From NCBI GenBank assembly GCA_015680685.1, contig MNCI01026977.1, positions 477,018 through 541,017 on the forward strand: a stretch of 64,000 nucleotides of DNA, in the 5' to 3' direction. Source of the DNA: Gnetum montanum. Lineage: Eukaryota; Streptophyta; Gnetopsida; Gnetales; Gnetaceae. Every line of letters starts with the position of its first letter. The first letter of the stretch is position 1. The notes under the pieces are model-generated. The model saw only the letters and a list, made by a program, of their open reading frames with translations. It did not search any database and was not told where the DNA came from. Of the stretch, positions 47,457 to 58,990 are shown piece by piece. Both the position numbers and the translations under genes were made by a program.

Positions 47457-47903
47457 TGAAGTTGGACATAGTAGATCTTCAAGAAGAGTATGTTGTGGAT
47501 GGATATGATGCTTGAAACTACTATCCCACTAAAACACAATGTACACGAGATAAATGTCAAGAGAAACTCCATGAAGCTACAAAGGGAAAACATTACAATA
47601 ACCCCTTATTCCTACTGGATCAAGAGGACAATGAGGATCCTCCCTTGAAAGGTTCTTAACATGAAGATTTTCCACCCCCTGCTACTAATGGTGATGGTGT
47701 GAACCTGACCTTGTGATCAACTATTCATAAACTAGGATCAAGAAAGAGTGATAGCTAAGGCAGGGACTCAGGTAAACATCGCAACAATAAGGGATCTAAG
47801 GATGGTGATCATAATAAGCGTAAGAGTGATGGTAGATACCATGGTGGCAATGGTAGTCTACCTTCCTCTTCATCCTCTTCATTCCATTTTGAACATTCCT
47901 CTT
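47457..47903 (+). pseudogene. Element E gag, N-terminal part
   Basis: Aligns with the start of element B gag from about 21570 on: 'ctactatcccactaaaacac' corresponds to 'ttatcatcccactaaagcac' in B at about 21640-21658. It is rich in Asp, Ser and His codons (HHGGNGSLPSSSSSS-like end at 47840-47880) and broken by stops. It is interrupted at 47903 by element F and continues at 57899. The first ~200 bases of gag are missing next to element C. Confidence 0.6.
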
Positions 47904-48922
47904 TGATGAATGACGAGGTACCCCTACACCCAACCATATGAATACAAGCATTTCATGCACAATCTAGTCGAATTCCAAGGACTAAGTGCTTATGTTTCCT
48001 TGTGGAACAAGGATGGGTTGATTAATCATTATCTTCCTTAGCTTACTTGTATGTCACGATTGTATGGTTAAGTAAGCTTAAGACATATGATTTTTATAGC
48101 TTTTATGTTTTTATGTCCTGTGCTAGTAGGGAAGAAGAGAGGTAACTAAGTGACTAATTTAACTTAACTACTTATTAACTAATTTCTAACTAATCCTAAC
48201 ACTAGAATTCGTTCCCACTTGTTGTACACATCCTGAACCATTGCAACACTGCTAGGATTACCAAATGCTAATCGTTACTGGGTTACCAAGCATTACACGC
48301 ATGCTCGAAGTGGTCGTGCTTGTGTAATTTAACAATTTGCTTAATTGATCAAAATGAATTGTTATGCTAATAATATAAATGTAAAGTGCATAAAATAAAA
48401 TAAATGCATAAGAAAATAAAATAAAATAAATCCATAAAAAAACAAATCTCAAGTGCTGCAAGGATGAATCGAAGAGCTCATCTTTATTGTCGTACACAAG
48501 GTGTGCTTAGGGACACAATGCTCGAATAAAGATCCATCCACACTTAGACCTCCTATTGTAGGCACTTGAAAAATACTCTAACTTTCAAACAGACTACAAG
48601 AGTTTCGCTACTTAACTACTAAAATACTTCTTCCCAATTGTGCGCCTAGGCACTGTATTTATAAGTTTGGGAGCTACTACTCTAATAATTAAAGTAACTA
48701 CTCTAATAATTAGAATAACTGCTAAAGTACCCACTAGAGTAACCACTCTAATAATTAGAATAACTATTAAAGTAACCACTAGAGTAACCACTCTAATAAT
48801 TAGAATAACTACTAAAGTAACCACTAGAGTAACCACTCTAATAATTAGAGTAACTACTAGAGTAACAACTAGAGTAACTACTTTAATAATTAGAATAACT
48901 ACTAGAGTAACTGCTCGCATCA
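47904..48922 (-). repeat. 3' LTR of element F with tandem-repeat U3 head and polypurine tract
   Basis: TGATGAATGA ... CTCGCATCA, then TACCCCCATG (48923-48932), the reversed polypurine tract. The U3 head 48665-48915 is an array built on 12-base units (ACTAGAGTAACC, ACTCTAATAATTAGAATA and variants) with a higher-order period of about 45 bases. CTAATAATTAG is a near-palindrome. Open frames on both strands arise only because the period is a multiple of three. Confidence 0.88.
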
Positions 48923-50899
48923 TACCCCCATGACTAAATGAAAACTCATCCTTGAGTTCCTTACAAAATATTGAGACAGTATGGGATTATTGACTAATTG
49001 ACAACTGACAATGAAATGGGATGACAGACTCAACGTGCCTAATGAACAAATCAATAAGCATATTACAACATTAGTGTTCATGACCATTGTGATGAAAACT
49101 CATACATAAATGACATATAAGCCTTTATTAGCTTGAAGAGAAAAAGAGAGAGAGACAGAAGATGGAGCTTGTTGTCACCAATGCTGAGATTGTGCCTTCC
49201 ATTGTTTATCCATAGCCATGCCACCAAACTTGCTCCTCTCATAAATGCTCCAGTTCCAGTCCATCCTAAGTGCTTTCTCCAAGCCCAGTCCATTGTTTGT
49301 ATGATCACCATCTGCACATATAACACAGTAAAAAATGAGCAAGGATAGATAATCCACATACAGTTGATACCTTGCCTCGATATGAAGCACATTGGCTGAG
49401 TTGTGGTTACGGCAAAAACTGGTTTGGAGATTTATCACTGGCAACTACCCAAGATGTGGGGGTTAGGGAATTAGCAAAATGGAAAAAATTAAAAAAAAAT
49501 TTGCTAGGGGCCCCACAACTAAGAGTGAACCTCCAATAGCTATAAGATGGAAAAGCATGAGGAACATGAAAGATGAAAAATATCAACGACAACGCTAATA
49601 TAATGGATATCATGGATGGGGATGAAACAAGAAATGATTGATTGTAGGAAATGTTTAAGGAAAAGAAGATAACAATTGCACCAAAAATAAATGCCAGTGG
49701 GTCCTCCCCAAAGTAGGCTCATGCCCTTTATGCCCTGACAAACCCACAAACCAAAGAGTCCATAGGCTCTAGGAATGTCATTTGAAAGTAAGAGTTAAAA
49801 ACTTATTCACAAGAATTCACCAAAGAAAAATAATGCATCAACCCAGAATGGACTAATGATAAAATCAAAAATGAGGTGGAAAATGGGAAGAAATATGGAG
49901 AGGAGAGAATGGAATGGAGTCCCAAGAACAAGGTTGTGTAAAGCCCCTTGTGTATTTCATGGTTAAGATAACTGAGTAGAACTCATCCCAAATCTAGACT
50001 CAAACCAACCACATTCAGTGACCTTGCATCAATACACTTGGACAATCCATCCTTTTGAGGCAATAAGAATGCTTTCACAAAGAGTGACCACCATCCCAAG
50101 GAAAGTGAGATGGAGAAGTAGGAAGTGAGAAAGGGCCTTAGCTAAAGGGAACCTTTAAGCATGGGTAACATGTCTTTCCAATGCCATAACTAGTGCTTGT
50201 AGCCCATATTTCTTTATTATGTCTAAGGGGTGTGCTTTGAATTCTCACATTTTTCTCTTTTTTCTCTTTTTTTTATGTTTATGCATGAGAACCACACCAT
50301 GCAAAGACTTATTTTTATTCACTTAGCTTCCTAATATTTGAACAATGTCAGTATAGCAGAAAACCCAAGAAAAAGCATCCAAGCACCCAAGAGAATGGCC
50401 AGCACCAATGCATCGAATCCCCTTGAAGTCATACCCTTTTCAACCTTTGAGTCTTTCCTTGGTTTGAAAATACTCAACCGCCAATTCATTAAGAAGTTTA
50501 CTTAAAAAAAGAGGACTATACAGTTCCAAGCCAAAGAAGACCATAGAGTTGTATGGATGAGTGGATGACGTGGACTCATTTCCTGTTTTACCAAAAGAAC
50601 CATACCTTAATATCAGCATCATAATTCAAAGGTAAATACCAAACATTAGCAATCAATATGATATAATTCAATCCACCATCATAAGCACTTATTAGATGAT
50701 GAATAAAAGTAAATCAAGCAAACAAAGGAACAGCAAAAACATGAACAATGGTATAAAAAAATAAGAAAAGTTGAAAGAATGTGTAAAACAAAAATGCAAA
50801 AAGAACTGAGGGCCTAGAACAGTTAGCGTAGGTGGCCATGTCCCCCATGACTAAGTTGGAAGCAGGAGATCCAAAATAGTAAGCAGGGTTGTCCATCAA
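48923..50899 (-). other. Element F 3' untranslated region
   Basis: Homologous in reverse to B 27530-29560: 'cagtgggtcctccccaaag' (49692), 'gagaaagggccttagctaaag' (50127), 'gtctaaggggtgtgctttgaatt' (50220) and the A-rich stretch 50700-50790. It has no accessory ORF and no U3-like internal copy. A minus-strand frame with DWAWRKHLGWTGTGAFMRG (about 49310-49250) loosely resembles one in B. Confidence 0.65.
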
Positions 50900-51277
50900 G
50901 AGAGGTAGCATGTGTACTAGCTATCCTAAGCTCCTAGAAAGGTTTGGTTTGTTGCACATTGATCAAAAGTTTCTTATCCGGGCTCTTAGGTTTGTATATT
51001 TTCATGGCCCCTGAAGAAAAATTTTCATAAATAATATAAGGTCCTTCCCATAGTGTTTGAAATTTAGTACGTTGTGGCACATGTGTGGGATTCCAGTAGA
51101 GAACCTTATCTCCTAGTTGATATTTAACTTTCCTAATTCTTAGGTCATGATGTTGTTTATTGAAGGCCTTATGCAATTCATTAGATGATAGGGTAGCTAA
51201 TCGGTTTTCATTTAGCAAGTTAAGGGTTACTAACCATTGTTTCTATGCTAGATCAAGGTCAAGGTTGAGGTCACATG
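50900..51277 (-). pseudogene. Element F integrase, C-terminal domain
   Basis: Minus strand from the gap edge: a decayed DLNLDLDLA segment, then LLNENRLATLSSNELHKAFN, LGDKVLYWNPTHVPQR, FQTLWEGPYIIYENFSSGAM, IYKPKSPDKKLLINVQQTKP. The stretch 51218-50934 is free of stops, the best preserved integrase tail in the window. The catalytic core should lie in the 824-base gap, although B suggests roughly 1 kb is missing. Confidence 0.85.
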
Positions 51278-52101
51278 NNNNNNNNNNNNNNNNNNNNNNN
51301 NNNNNNNNNNNNNNNNNNNNNNNNNNNNNNNNNNNNNNNNNNNNNNNNNNNNNNNNNNNNNNNNNNNNNNNNNNNNNNNNNNNNNNNNNNNNNNNNNNNN
51401 NNNNNNNNNNNNNNNNNNNNNNNNNNNNNNNNNNNNNNNNNNNNNNNNNNNNNNNNNNNNNNNNNNNNNNNNNNNNNNNNNNNNNNNNNNNNNNNNNNNN
51501 NNNNNNNNNNNNNNNNNNNNNNNNNNNNNNNNNNNNNNNNNNNNNNNNNNNNNNNNNNNNNNNNNNNNNNNNNNNNNNNNNNNNNNNNNNNNNNNNNNNN
51601 NNNNNNNNNNNNNNNNNNNNNNNNNNNNNNNNNNNNNNNNNNNNNNNNNNNNNNNNNNNNNNNNNNNNNNNNNNNNNNNNNNNNNNNNNNNNNNNNNNNN
51701 NNNNNNNNNNNNNNNNNNNNNNNNNNNNNNNNNNNNNNNNNNNNNNNNNNNNNNNNNNNNNNNNNNNNNNNNNNNNNNNNNNNNNNNNNNNNNNNNNNNN
51801 NNNNNNNNNNNNNNNNNNNNNNNNNNNNNNNNNNNNNNNNNNNNNNNNNNNNNNNNNNNNNNNNNNNNNNNNNNNNNNNNNNNNNNNNNNNNNNNNNNNN
51901 NNNNNNNNNNNNNNNNNNNNNNNNNNNNNNNNNNNNNNNNNNNNNNNNNNNNNNNNNNNNNNNNNNNNNNNNNNNNNNNNNNNNNNNNNNNNNNNNNNNN
52001 NNNNNNNNNNNNNNNNNNNNNNNNNNNNNNNNNNNNNNNNNNNNNNNNNNNNNNNNNNNNNNNNNNNNNNNNNNNNNNNNNNNNNNNNNNNNNNNNNNNN
52101 N
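51278..52101. other. Assembly gap (824 n)
   Basis: All bases undetermined. By alignment with element B the missing part covers the end of RNase H and most of integrase. Frames drawn through it are meaningless. Confidence 0.99.
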
Positions 52102-53200
52102 TGTCTAAACTTTTTTAGTGCAAACACTACAATCATTAATTCTTTCTCTGTGGTAGTGTAGTTAAGTTGTGCACTAGTGATACTTTTACTTGCATAATGG
52201 ATGTAATAAGGATGCTTCTGGTCATCTAACTGTGTAAGTATGACTTCTAAAGCATAGTTGGATGCATCAATCATGATATGGAATGGTTTGGACCAGTTAG
52301 GAGCTTGTACAATGGTTGTTTCTACTAGCTTCTACTTTAATGTTTGGAAAGCTAGTTTGCATTCCCTAGTCCATTAGAAAGGTACGTCCTTTCTTGTTAA
52401 TTCTACCAATGATTTGGCAAACTTAGAAAAGTTCTCAATAAATCTCCTATAGTAGCTAGTATGTCCAAGGAATGACTGAATATCTTTGATAATTTTTGGT
52501 TGATGAGTAATTCCTTAGATAATTTTGATTTTCTCAGGGTCTACCTCTATCCCTGTGTGTGAGATTTTGTGCCCTAGTACTATGCCTTCTTGGACCATCA
52601 AATGGATTTTCTACCAGTTGAGCCTCAAATTGGTTTCTACACATCTTTTCAACACTTGCTCCAACCAGTCCAAGGATTGATCAAAGTTTTATCCATAAGT
52701 GGAGACGTTGTCCATAAAGACCTCCACACCATTCCCTATCTGCTATTGGAATATGCTTAGAACTAGTCGTTAAAGTGTTGAAAGGGCATTGCGCAAGCTA
52801 AAAGACATCTGTTTGTATGAAAATGTTCCCCAAGGACTAGTGAATGTAGTCTTGGCTTGGTCTTCTAGGGCTATTCACATTTGGTTATATCCACTATATC
52901 CATCTAGAAAACTATGATAGCAATGCCTTGCGATGGTATCTAAGACTTGGTCAACAAATGGAAATAGAAAGATCTTTGAATGTTTCCATATTTAGTAGCC
53001 TAAAATCTATGCATACCCTCCATTTGCCTCCCTTTTTAGGCACAATAACTAAGGGGTGAACCCATTTGCTATTAGCAATAGGGTATATGAACCCAACCTT
53101 GAGAAGCTATTCGATTTCTTCCTTGACTACTTGCTTCAGCTTTGGGTTCAAATGCCTCTACAGTTGTCTTGGAGGCTTCATGGAGGGGTCAATGTAAATT
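52102..53200 (-). pseudogene. Element F reverse transcriptase and RNase H start
   Basis: Minus strand: palm block with FPFVDQVL and LDGYSGYNQ (about 52920-52890), SPWGTFSYKQMSFSLRNALSTL-like segment, catalytic box VFMDNVSTYG at about 52715-52690 in which the second Asp of F-M-D-D is Asn and F is V, QEGIVLGHKI, SFLGHTSYYRRF (about 52470-52435), then RNase H IDASNYALEVILTQLDDQKH (52270-52210) and LNYTTTEKELMIVVFALKKF, cut by the gap. Loss of the catalytic Asp and many stops make it inactive. Confidence 0.83.
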
Positions 53201-53760
53201 CTATGTTGGCATATCCTAGGATCTATTCCAGTTAATTCAGGATTTGACCAAGCAAAGGCTTCTGACCATTTATTTATTACCTTCAATAGTTCTTCTTTTT
53301 GTTGAGGAGCAAGCTTAGTATTGATAATTACTGGTTTTCCATTTTTAAGGAACATGTATTCCATACTGGTGGGCAATGGTTTTAGCTCAAGGGGCACCTA
53401 CTTAAATTTCTTAGGGATTTCCAACTTCCCCCAATTGATATTTTCAAGGTTAAGACTTAGAAGTTGGTGGTGGACTTGCTCTAATGCATCTATGCTATCA
53501 ATGTAAGCATAAGTCAAACCCTTAGTTGGTTCCATGCATATGAGTGAACTACTTTCTTGATCAGCTATTAGCCATTGGGTGTCTTCCTGTCGCGTGGCTA
53601 CTACATACAGACATCTTTGTATGTTAATCACATATGCACACTGATTGCATGTAGGCAATGCTAAACTTTGCACAAACCATGAACTCTACACGTAATTACA
53701 CCCTATGTCACTATATGCGATGCATGAAACTTTTTTCTTATTGATCTTTTTGAATGTATT
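53201..53760 (-). pseudogene. Element F linker between protease and RT
   Basis: Minus strand: CNQCAYVINIQRCLYVVATR, QEDTQWL, a Cys/Met-containing segment ICMEPTKGLTYAYID, the acidic LEQVHHQLLSLN, WGKLEIPKKF, then LELKPLPTSMEYMFLKNGKP and a helix leading into RT (FAWSNPELTGIDPRIC). The same linker occurs in B (24400-24780) and E (62440-62860). Its YVVAT...TQWL part has no domain I can name. It is conserved across all pol-bearing copies. Confidence 0.75.
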
Positions 53761-53816
53761 TTCCTTTGATATTTCTAGGGAAAGATCATGAATTCCTAGG
53801 TGTGCGTCGATGGTGC

Positions 53817-54240
53817 TTACCATGCTCTTCCCATTATGATTGGGAAGTCCCCCTTACCATTGTTTACNCACCATGCTCTTCCCATTATGATTGGGAAGTC
53901 CCCCTTACCATTGTTTACCTTAATCACTAGGAAGTTAGCTAGGTACAACCACCCACAAACAGTGGTAATAATGTCTTTCACTAGTCCCAATGGGATAGTG
54001 ATGGACTGGTTAGCCAACTCTAGACGAATGTTGCTCTTTATTAATGGAGGCAGGTTCCAGGCCTTGTACATTTTTTGAGAAATCAAGTTGACACTGGAAC
54101 CTAAATCCAAAAGATCCTTACACAGCACATTTCCAATGATTTTTAAGTATATCAGAGGACTTCTAGGATTAGATAATTTCATGGGAAGGTGGCCAGCTTT
54201 GATCCAATCGATGATAACATGTGTTAGCATGACCGTATGT
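53817..54240 (-). pseudogene. Element F aspartic protease, with a false duplication
   Basis: Minus strand: MLTHVIIDWIKAGHLPMKL, CKDLLDLGSSVNLISQKMYK with active-site D-L-G as in many Athila relatives, LELANQSITIPLGLVKDIIT, FLVIKVNNGKGDFPIIMGRA. An exact 49-base duplication (53819-53867 and 53870-53918) around an undetermined base at 53868 repeats the GDFPIIMGRAW segment. It is best explained as an assembly join. Apart from that the domain reads almost without stops. Confidence 0.85.
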
Positions 54241-54249
54241 GTTGAGTGC

Positions 54250-56700
54250 GGTGATTAGGTTGAAGTGGGCTTCAAAGTTTTGATTAATACTAAGGCATCT
54301 AAGGAATTAGCCACTTGTGATTGCAAGGGCTTGGTTGGATTTTTGCTTCTAAAAAAAGGTCTTTTCTTCATGTGGTTGTTGGAACCAATAGTAGGTTGAG
54401 AGTTAACAGCCCTCATGACGCTACATTACTACAACTGGGTAGGGATTTCACCTTGTATCGCAGGAGCAGGTGGTAGTGGAGATATTGGTGGAAGAGATGT
54501 AGTTGGATGAGAAGGATGATATGCTTTCAGAATATCACCTCTAGAAGAGGGATTCCCATAATACTCGTGGGCTTGGTAGTGAGGTTGAGGAGTGATTTGA
54601 CTAGTAGAGTCACATGGGGAGATTAGCTGCTGCACGTAATATCCATACATGTCAAGTTACCGATAAGGATAATGTTGCCTTGGTGGTGGCATTTCCCATG
54701 ATTGTGGGTATTTCCACTATTGATATTTCTCAATCGGTTGTGGTGGAGTTCCATTGGGATAATATGTTAAGTGTTGCTGGAACTACCTTGGGTTACCTTG
54801 AGGATAAGGTGACCTTTGGGGTTCTTGCCTTTTGTTTAATTGTGGGTTGAGCGCATACACCTTAGACTACTATAGATGTGAGAGTATAGGGAAACATCCC
54901 TTAGGATGGTCATATTGACATATCTCACATCCACTATCATTGTTTTCTTCTAAATCCACAACCTCTTCAATGATGGCAATTTTTCCTTTACCCTTGCTAC
55001 ATGCATGTTCAGCCTCTTTCTTTTTTCTTTTCTCACTACCTTGCTCTCTAGACTCCTCTACTATTTTAAGAATAGTTTGAAATCTATTATTTAGGGAATC
55101 CCACATTTGGTCTACCTTTGCTAAAACTTTTGATGTCATCTTTTGAATAGGAAAAGTTTTCCTATTCACCATCTCTTTGAGTGATGAATCTTCTTCAACC
55201 TTACAAAATCTTACTCCCCTCTTCCAAAGGGAAGGATGTTGGTTATACTCTTTTGCACTTTCTCTCTTCCGTAGCTCACCTTCATCCTTAGCAACTTGCT
55301 CCAATAGTCTTTGAATTTGATGGGACCTAAGCTCAAATAGTCTCCCTTGGGCATAAGTCCCAAGGGTTCTTCTAATTGCATGCCTAAGCCCATCCACAAG
55401 ATGGTGCAGTTGATCCCATTTTGAATAACCATGGCTAGGGCAATGATGTAACAATGCATAGTATCAGCCCATGGTAGCATCCAAGGGTTCATGTCCTCCT
55501 TGTTTCTAGCCTTGGATTTGCTTTCTCAAGTTAGAAACTTAGGAGTACGTTTGGTACTTGTCATTAAATAGTTCTAACATAATACTCCACCTACGAATGG
55601 ATTCTGATTTTAAAGACTGGTACTAGCTTTCTACTTTGTTAACTAGTATCCATGAGAATAACTTAAGTTTTTGCCATTTTTCTCTATATTTTGTAAGGCA
55701 CACACATCATGGAATGCTTGTAAATGGTTCTGAGGATCAACGTTGTATCCCCCTTCAAATCGTGGGATATTGGTCACATTTAATCTCTTGATCCTACTAT
55801 CTTTCTAGTGCCTTATTGGAATTCTAATAGCCTTAGTTATGCCTAACATACTTTGAGTAGTGAGTAGGGATTCATCGTGATCATCTTGTCCATGGCATCT
55901 ATGATGCCTACGTTGTTCCCTACTCTCCCTTCTTCTATGTTGTGACTCTTTAGAGTGCCCTCGTCCCCTTTCCTAACTAGTTCATCTATGACTTTCACTT
56001 TACCTACCTTTATCCTCATGGTATTTTTCTTTATGAATGCATCTAGATATTGAAGGAGAGGGTGAAGGAGATGGTAAAGAAGAAGGAGAACCATCATCAT
56101 GACAGTGTCCACTACCTTCTCTTCAGTGGTCATGACCTCGATCGTGATTGCAATCAGAATGTCCACCTTTATCAAGTTTTCATGTCCCTTTTTTGGACCC
56201 TTTGTGCCCATGGGTATCAGAACCTAGGTTATGAATAGTGGAATGAAGGTTCTAGTACACAACCCCTTGGCCAAAGTCAAGGGGAGGAACATCATTGTGT
56301 GGGCGACTACTTGAGGTAGTTTCACCACCCTCACTTTCACTTAAGACATGTGGGGCATCCTGGGACCACTTACCCTTCAATGACTTATGATGTCTCTCCT
56401 ATTGCAAGTCCCTTTGACATTGTGCCTTTGTGGGACAGTATTCTCTCAAGTCATGGCCTCGTACAATGTATTCTGCATGTAAGTGTAGCATGCTAATTCA
56501 TGTGAGAGCATGAAGAAGCATACTCAAGACTGAACAATCAAGAGGTAACACTATGTTACCTTCTAAGTCTCGCCAATGTAGTTATTTATCTTAATGGAGG
56601 ATAAAGGTGAAGTTTGGTATATACTCATTGGGATGAATATATACCACTCAAACTTGTTAAAAAACTAGTGAATCAACATCATGTGTATTACACCACTAAC
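54250..56700 (-). pseudogene. Element F gag
   Basis: The core is open over 194 codons at 55454-54870: HCPSHGYSKWDQLHHLVDGL, TLGTYAQGRLFELRSHQIQR, a coiled segment KVDQMWDSLNNRFQTILKI, Lys/Glu-rich stretch and the motif CEICQYDHPKGC (C-x2-C-x3-H-x3-C) at about 54930-54895. Upstream (56211-55690) is the low-complexity N-terminal part with frame changes. Downstream (54650-54430) is the Pro-rich tail ending before the protease. The exact start codon was not identified. Role as in other gag proteins; the Cys-His motif could bind metal and nucleic acid. Confidence 0.82.
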
Positions 56701-56873
56701 TGTTTCCTGTTTCAAACCTAAGTAGTGAGGCACTTTCATACGAAGAAGGAGACATACTTGTCTATTTAGTGTGCAATGTATTCTTGTTTATTATTTTCTC
56801 AACCAATCCTAAGGGTTCATTCCAATGATGTGAATGATTTCCTATGTTCTAGTTAGTGCACAAACAACTAAGC

Positions 56874-56890
56874 CCCCAATGATGGCACCA
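56874..56890 (-). promoter_or_regulatory. PBS of element F (tRNA-Asp type)
   Basis: Minus strand TGGTGCCATCATTGGGG, beside the LTR end. It matches the tRNA-Asp complement with scattered, mostly transition, changes. Confidence 0.82.
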
Positions 56891-56891
56891 A

Positions 56892-57898
56892 TGATGAGTG
56901 GCAAGGTACCCCCTATGCCCAACCATACGAATACAAGCATTTTACGCATGATCCGGTCAAATTCCAAGGTCTAAGTGCTTATGCATCCTTGTGGAACAAG
57001 GATGGGTTGGTTAATCATTGTCTTCCCAAGCTTATCTGTATGTCATGATTGTATGGTTAAGTAAGCTTGAGGCATATGATTTTTATAGCTTTTATGTTTT
57101 TATGTCCTGCGCTAGTAGGGAAGGAGAGAGGTAACTAAGTGACTAATTTAACTTAACTACTCATTAACTAAGTTCTAACTAATCCTAACACTAGCATCCA
57201 TTCCTACTTGCTGTACACATCTTGAACTAGTGTTACACTGCTGGGATTACCAAATGCTAATTATTACTAGGTTACCAAGCATTACATGCATGCTCGTAGT
57301 GGTCATGCTTGTGTAATTCAACGATTTGCTTAATTGATCAAAATGAATTTCTGTGCTAATAGCAGAAATGTAAAGTACATAAAATAAAATAAATACATAA
57401 GAAAATAAAATAAAATAAATGCATAAGAAAAAAATCTCAAGTGCTGCAAGGATGAATCGAATAGCTCGTCTTTATTACCGTACACAAGGTGTGCTCAGGT
57501 ACACAATGCTCGAATAAAGATCTGTCCATACGTAGACCTCCTACTACAGGCATTTGGAAAATACTCTAACTTTCAAACAGACTACAAAATTTTTGCTACT
57601 TGACTACTAAAAGACTTCTTCCTAATTGTGCACTTGGGCACTGTATTTATAGGCTTGGGAGCAACTACTCTAATAATTAAAGTAACCGCTCTAATAATTA
57701 GAATAACTACTAAAGTACCCACTAGAGTAACCACTCTAATAATTAGAATAACTACTAAAGTAACCACTCTAATAATTATAATAACTCCTAGAGTAACCAC
57801 TAGAGTAACCACTCTAATAATTATAGTAATTACTAGAGCAACCACTAGAGTAACTGCTCTAATAATTATAATAACTGCTAGAGTAACTGCTCTCATCA
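56892..57898 (-). repeat. 5' LTR of element F
   Basis: TGATGAGTGG ... CTCTCATCA. The U3 head 57660-57895 is the same TAATAATTA/AGAGTAACC tandem array as in 48665-48915, with a different number and order of units. TATA-like TATTTATA (minus strand TATAAATA) is near 57645-57652. Pairs with 47904-48922. Confidence 0.88.
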
Positions 57899-58179
57899 CT
57901 CTTCATTTGATGGTTCTCATGAAAGTCACCATCAAAATAACCATGATGAAGATGATTGATGAAATAACAATGATCATGAAGGCCATCAAAATCAAAGGGG
58001 TGGCCAAAACCATCATCAGCATCATCAATGTGGTGATGATGATGAACCTTTATTGGTGACTCAAAGTACACTTAACATTGTGAAGGTAGTGAAAATCCCA
58101 ACTAGACATATGAAGGATAGTCAGATTAAGTGCCTAGATATGCACAATATTCCAAGATTTGAGGGGGATACAATTTTGA
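57899..58179 (+). pseudogene. Element E gag, middle part
   Basis: Continues from 47903 beyond element F: His/Asp-rich codons, then PLLVTQSTLNIVKVVKIPTR (about 58050-58105) and CLDMHNIPRFEGG, equivalent to RLDMNNIPQFKGG in B. It stops at about 58179, where the pararetrovirus sequence begins. Gag resumes at 60450 with about 80-100 bases of the B-type sequence missing. Confidence 0.7.
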
Positions 58180-58960
58180 TACGTAGACACACCTACAAGC
58201 TTTTTAAGATGCTTGTGTTTTATAGAACATAGAGAACAAGTGGTAGAAAAATGGATTCAAATCGTCGTTGATGAAGTAAATTTCTTAGGTAGCGTAATTA
58301 AAAATGGGCAAATTAGTCTGCAAGAACATATCTTAATGGATATTAAGAAATTTCTAGATATTATCACGGACAAAACCCAATTACAACGATTTCTAGGTTG
58401 TCTGAATTACCTATCGAGATTTTATAAAGATCTTGCTAAAGATCGAAAGCTTTTAAATCAACAGTTTACCAAAAATCCACAACCATGGAAAGAACAACAT
58501 ACAGATGTAGTAAGAAGATTAAAAGAACAATGTACAAAGTTACCATATCTACGTCTACCTATGAATGGAACACTAATCCTTGAGACTGATGCATCTGAAG
58601 AATTTTGGGGAGTAGTGCTGAAAGAAGATTTACATGGAGTGACTTATTTCTGCAGATACGCAAGTGGGAAATTTAATCCTATAGAAATCAACTATCATTC
58701 CACACACAAAGAACTTTTAGCCATTATCCGTGGGATTGAAAAATTTTGATTATTTCTTCAGGAACGAGAATTTATTATCCGTTCATATCTAAAATATTTT
58801 GATAAATACCTCCAAACAAAACATCTGAACAAGGTTGCCCATATGTGACTAATACGATAATCTTTATTTTTATCTAATTTTAATTATAAAACGCAATACC
58901 TTAGTGGTAAAGAAAATAATTTATTTGATTATTTAACTCTCACGACTATATCTTTCTCAT
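58180..58960 (+). pseudogene. Caulimovirid reverse transcriptase end and RNase H
   Basis: Opens with Y-V-D (58180-58188), plausibly the first residues of the YxDD active site, then lacks the rest of that box's context. VNFLGSVIKNGQISLQEHI, DKTQLQRFLGCLNYLSRF, then RNase H: ILETDASEEFWGVVL (catalytic Asp) and YHSTHKELLAIIRGIEKF (catalytic Glu). These phrases distinguish caulimovirids from the gypsy copies nearby. The frame is open from about 58183 to a TGA at 58747 inside RNase H. Beyond it the C-terminal part (YLSGKENNLFDYLT at about 58895-58935) is reached only through stops and a frame change. It is truncated and nonfunctional. Confidence 0.85.
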
Positions 58961-58990
58961 AACCAAATAACCGGGATCCACTCTAATTAT

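Larger units (their letters stand above)
47904..57898 (-). mobile_element. Element F: Athila-type Ty3/gypsy retrotransposon with long tandem-repeat U3
   Basis: A minus-strand element with LTRs 47904-48922 and 56892-57898 and a perfect target duplication CTCTT (47899-47903, 57899-57903), inserted in element E gag. Order in its own direction: LTR, PBS, gag, protease, linker, RT, RNase H, assembly gap where RNase H end and the integrase core should be, integrase C-terminus, untranslated region, polypurine tract, LTR. Over a stretch of about 140 bases I count 11 LTR-LTR differences (48003- versus 56999-), nearly all transitions, so the insertion is not recent. Confidence 0.88.

Noticed and set aside
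48612-48933. Long frames on both strands (about 100 codons each) with VTLVV and RVTTLII repeats
   Set aside because: They are translations of the 12-base U3 array of element F; the period is a multiple of three, so frames stay open by chance. The same applies to 57582-58059.
51160-52274. Frames of about 300 codons through the region
   Set aside because: Most codons are undetermined bases of the assembly gap. Only the ends have meaning (integrase tail, RNase H start on the minus strand).
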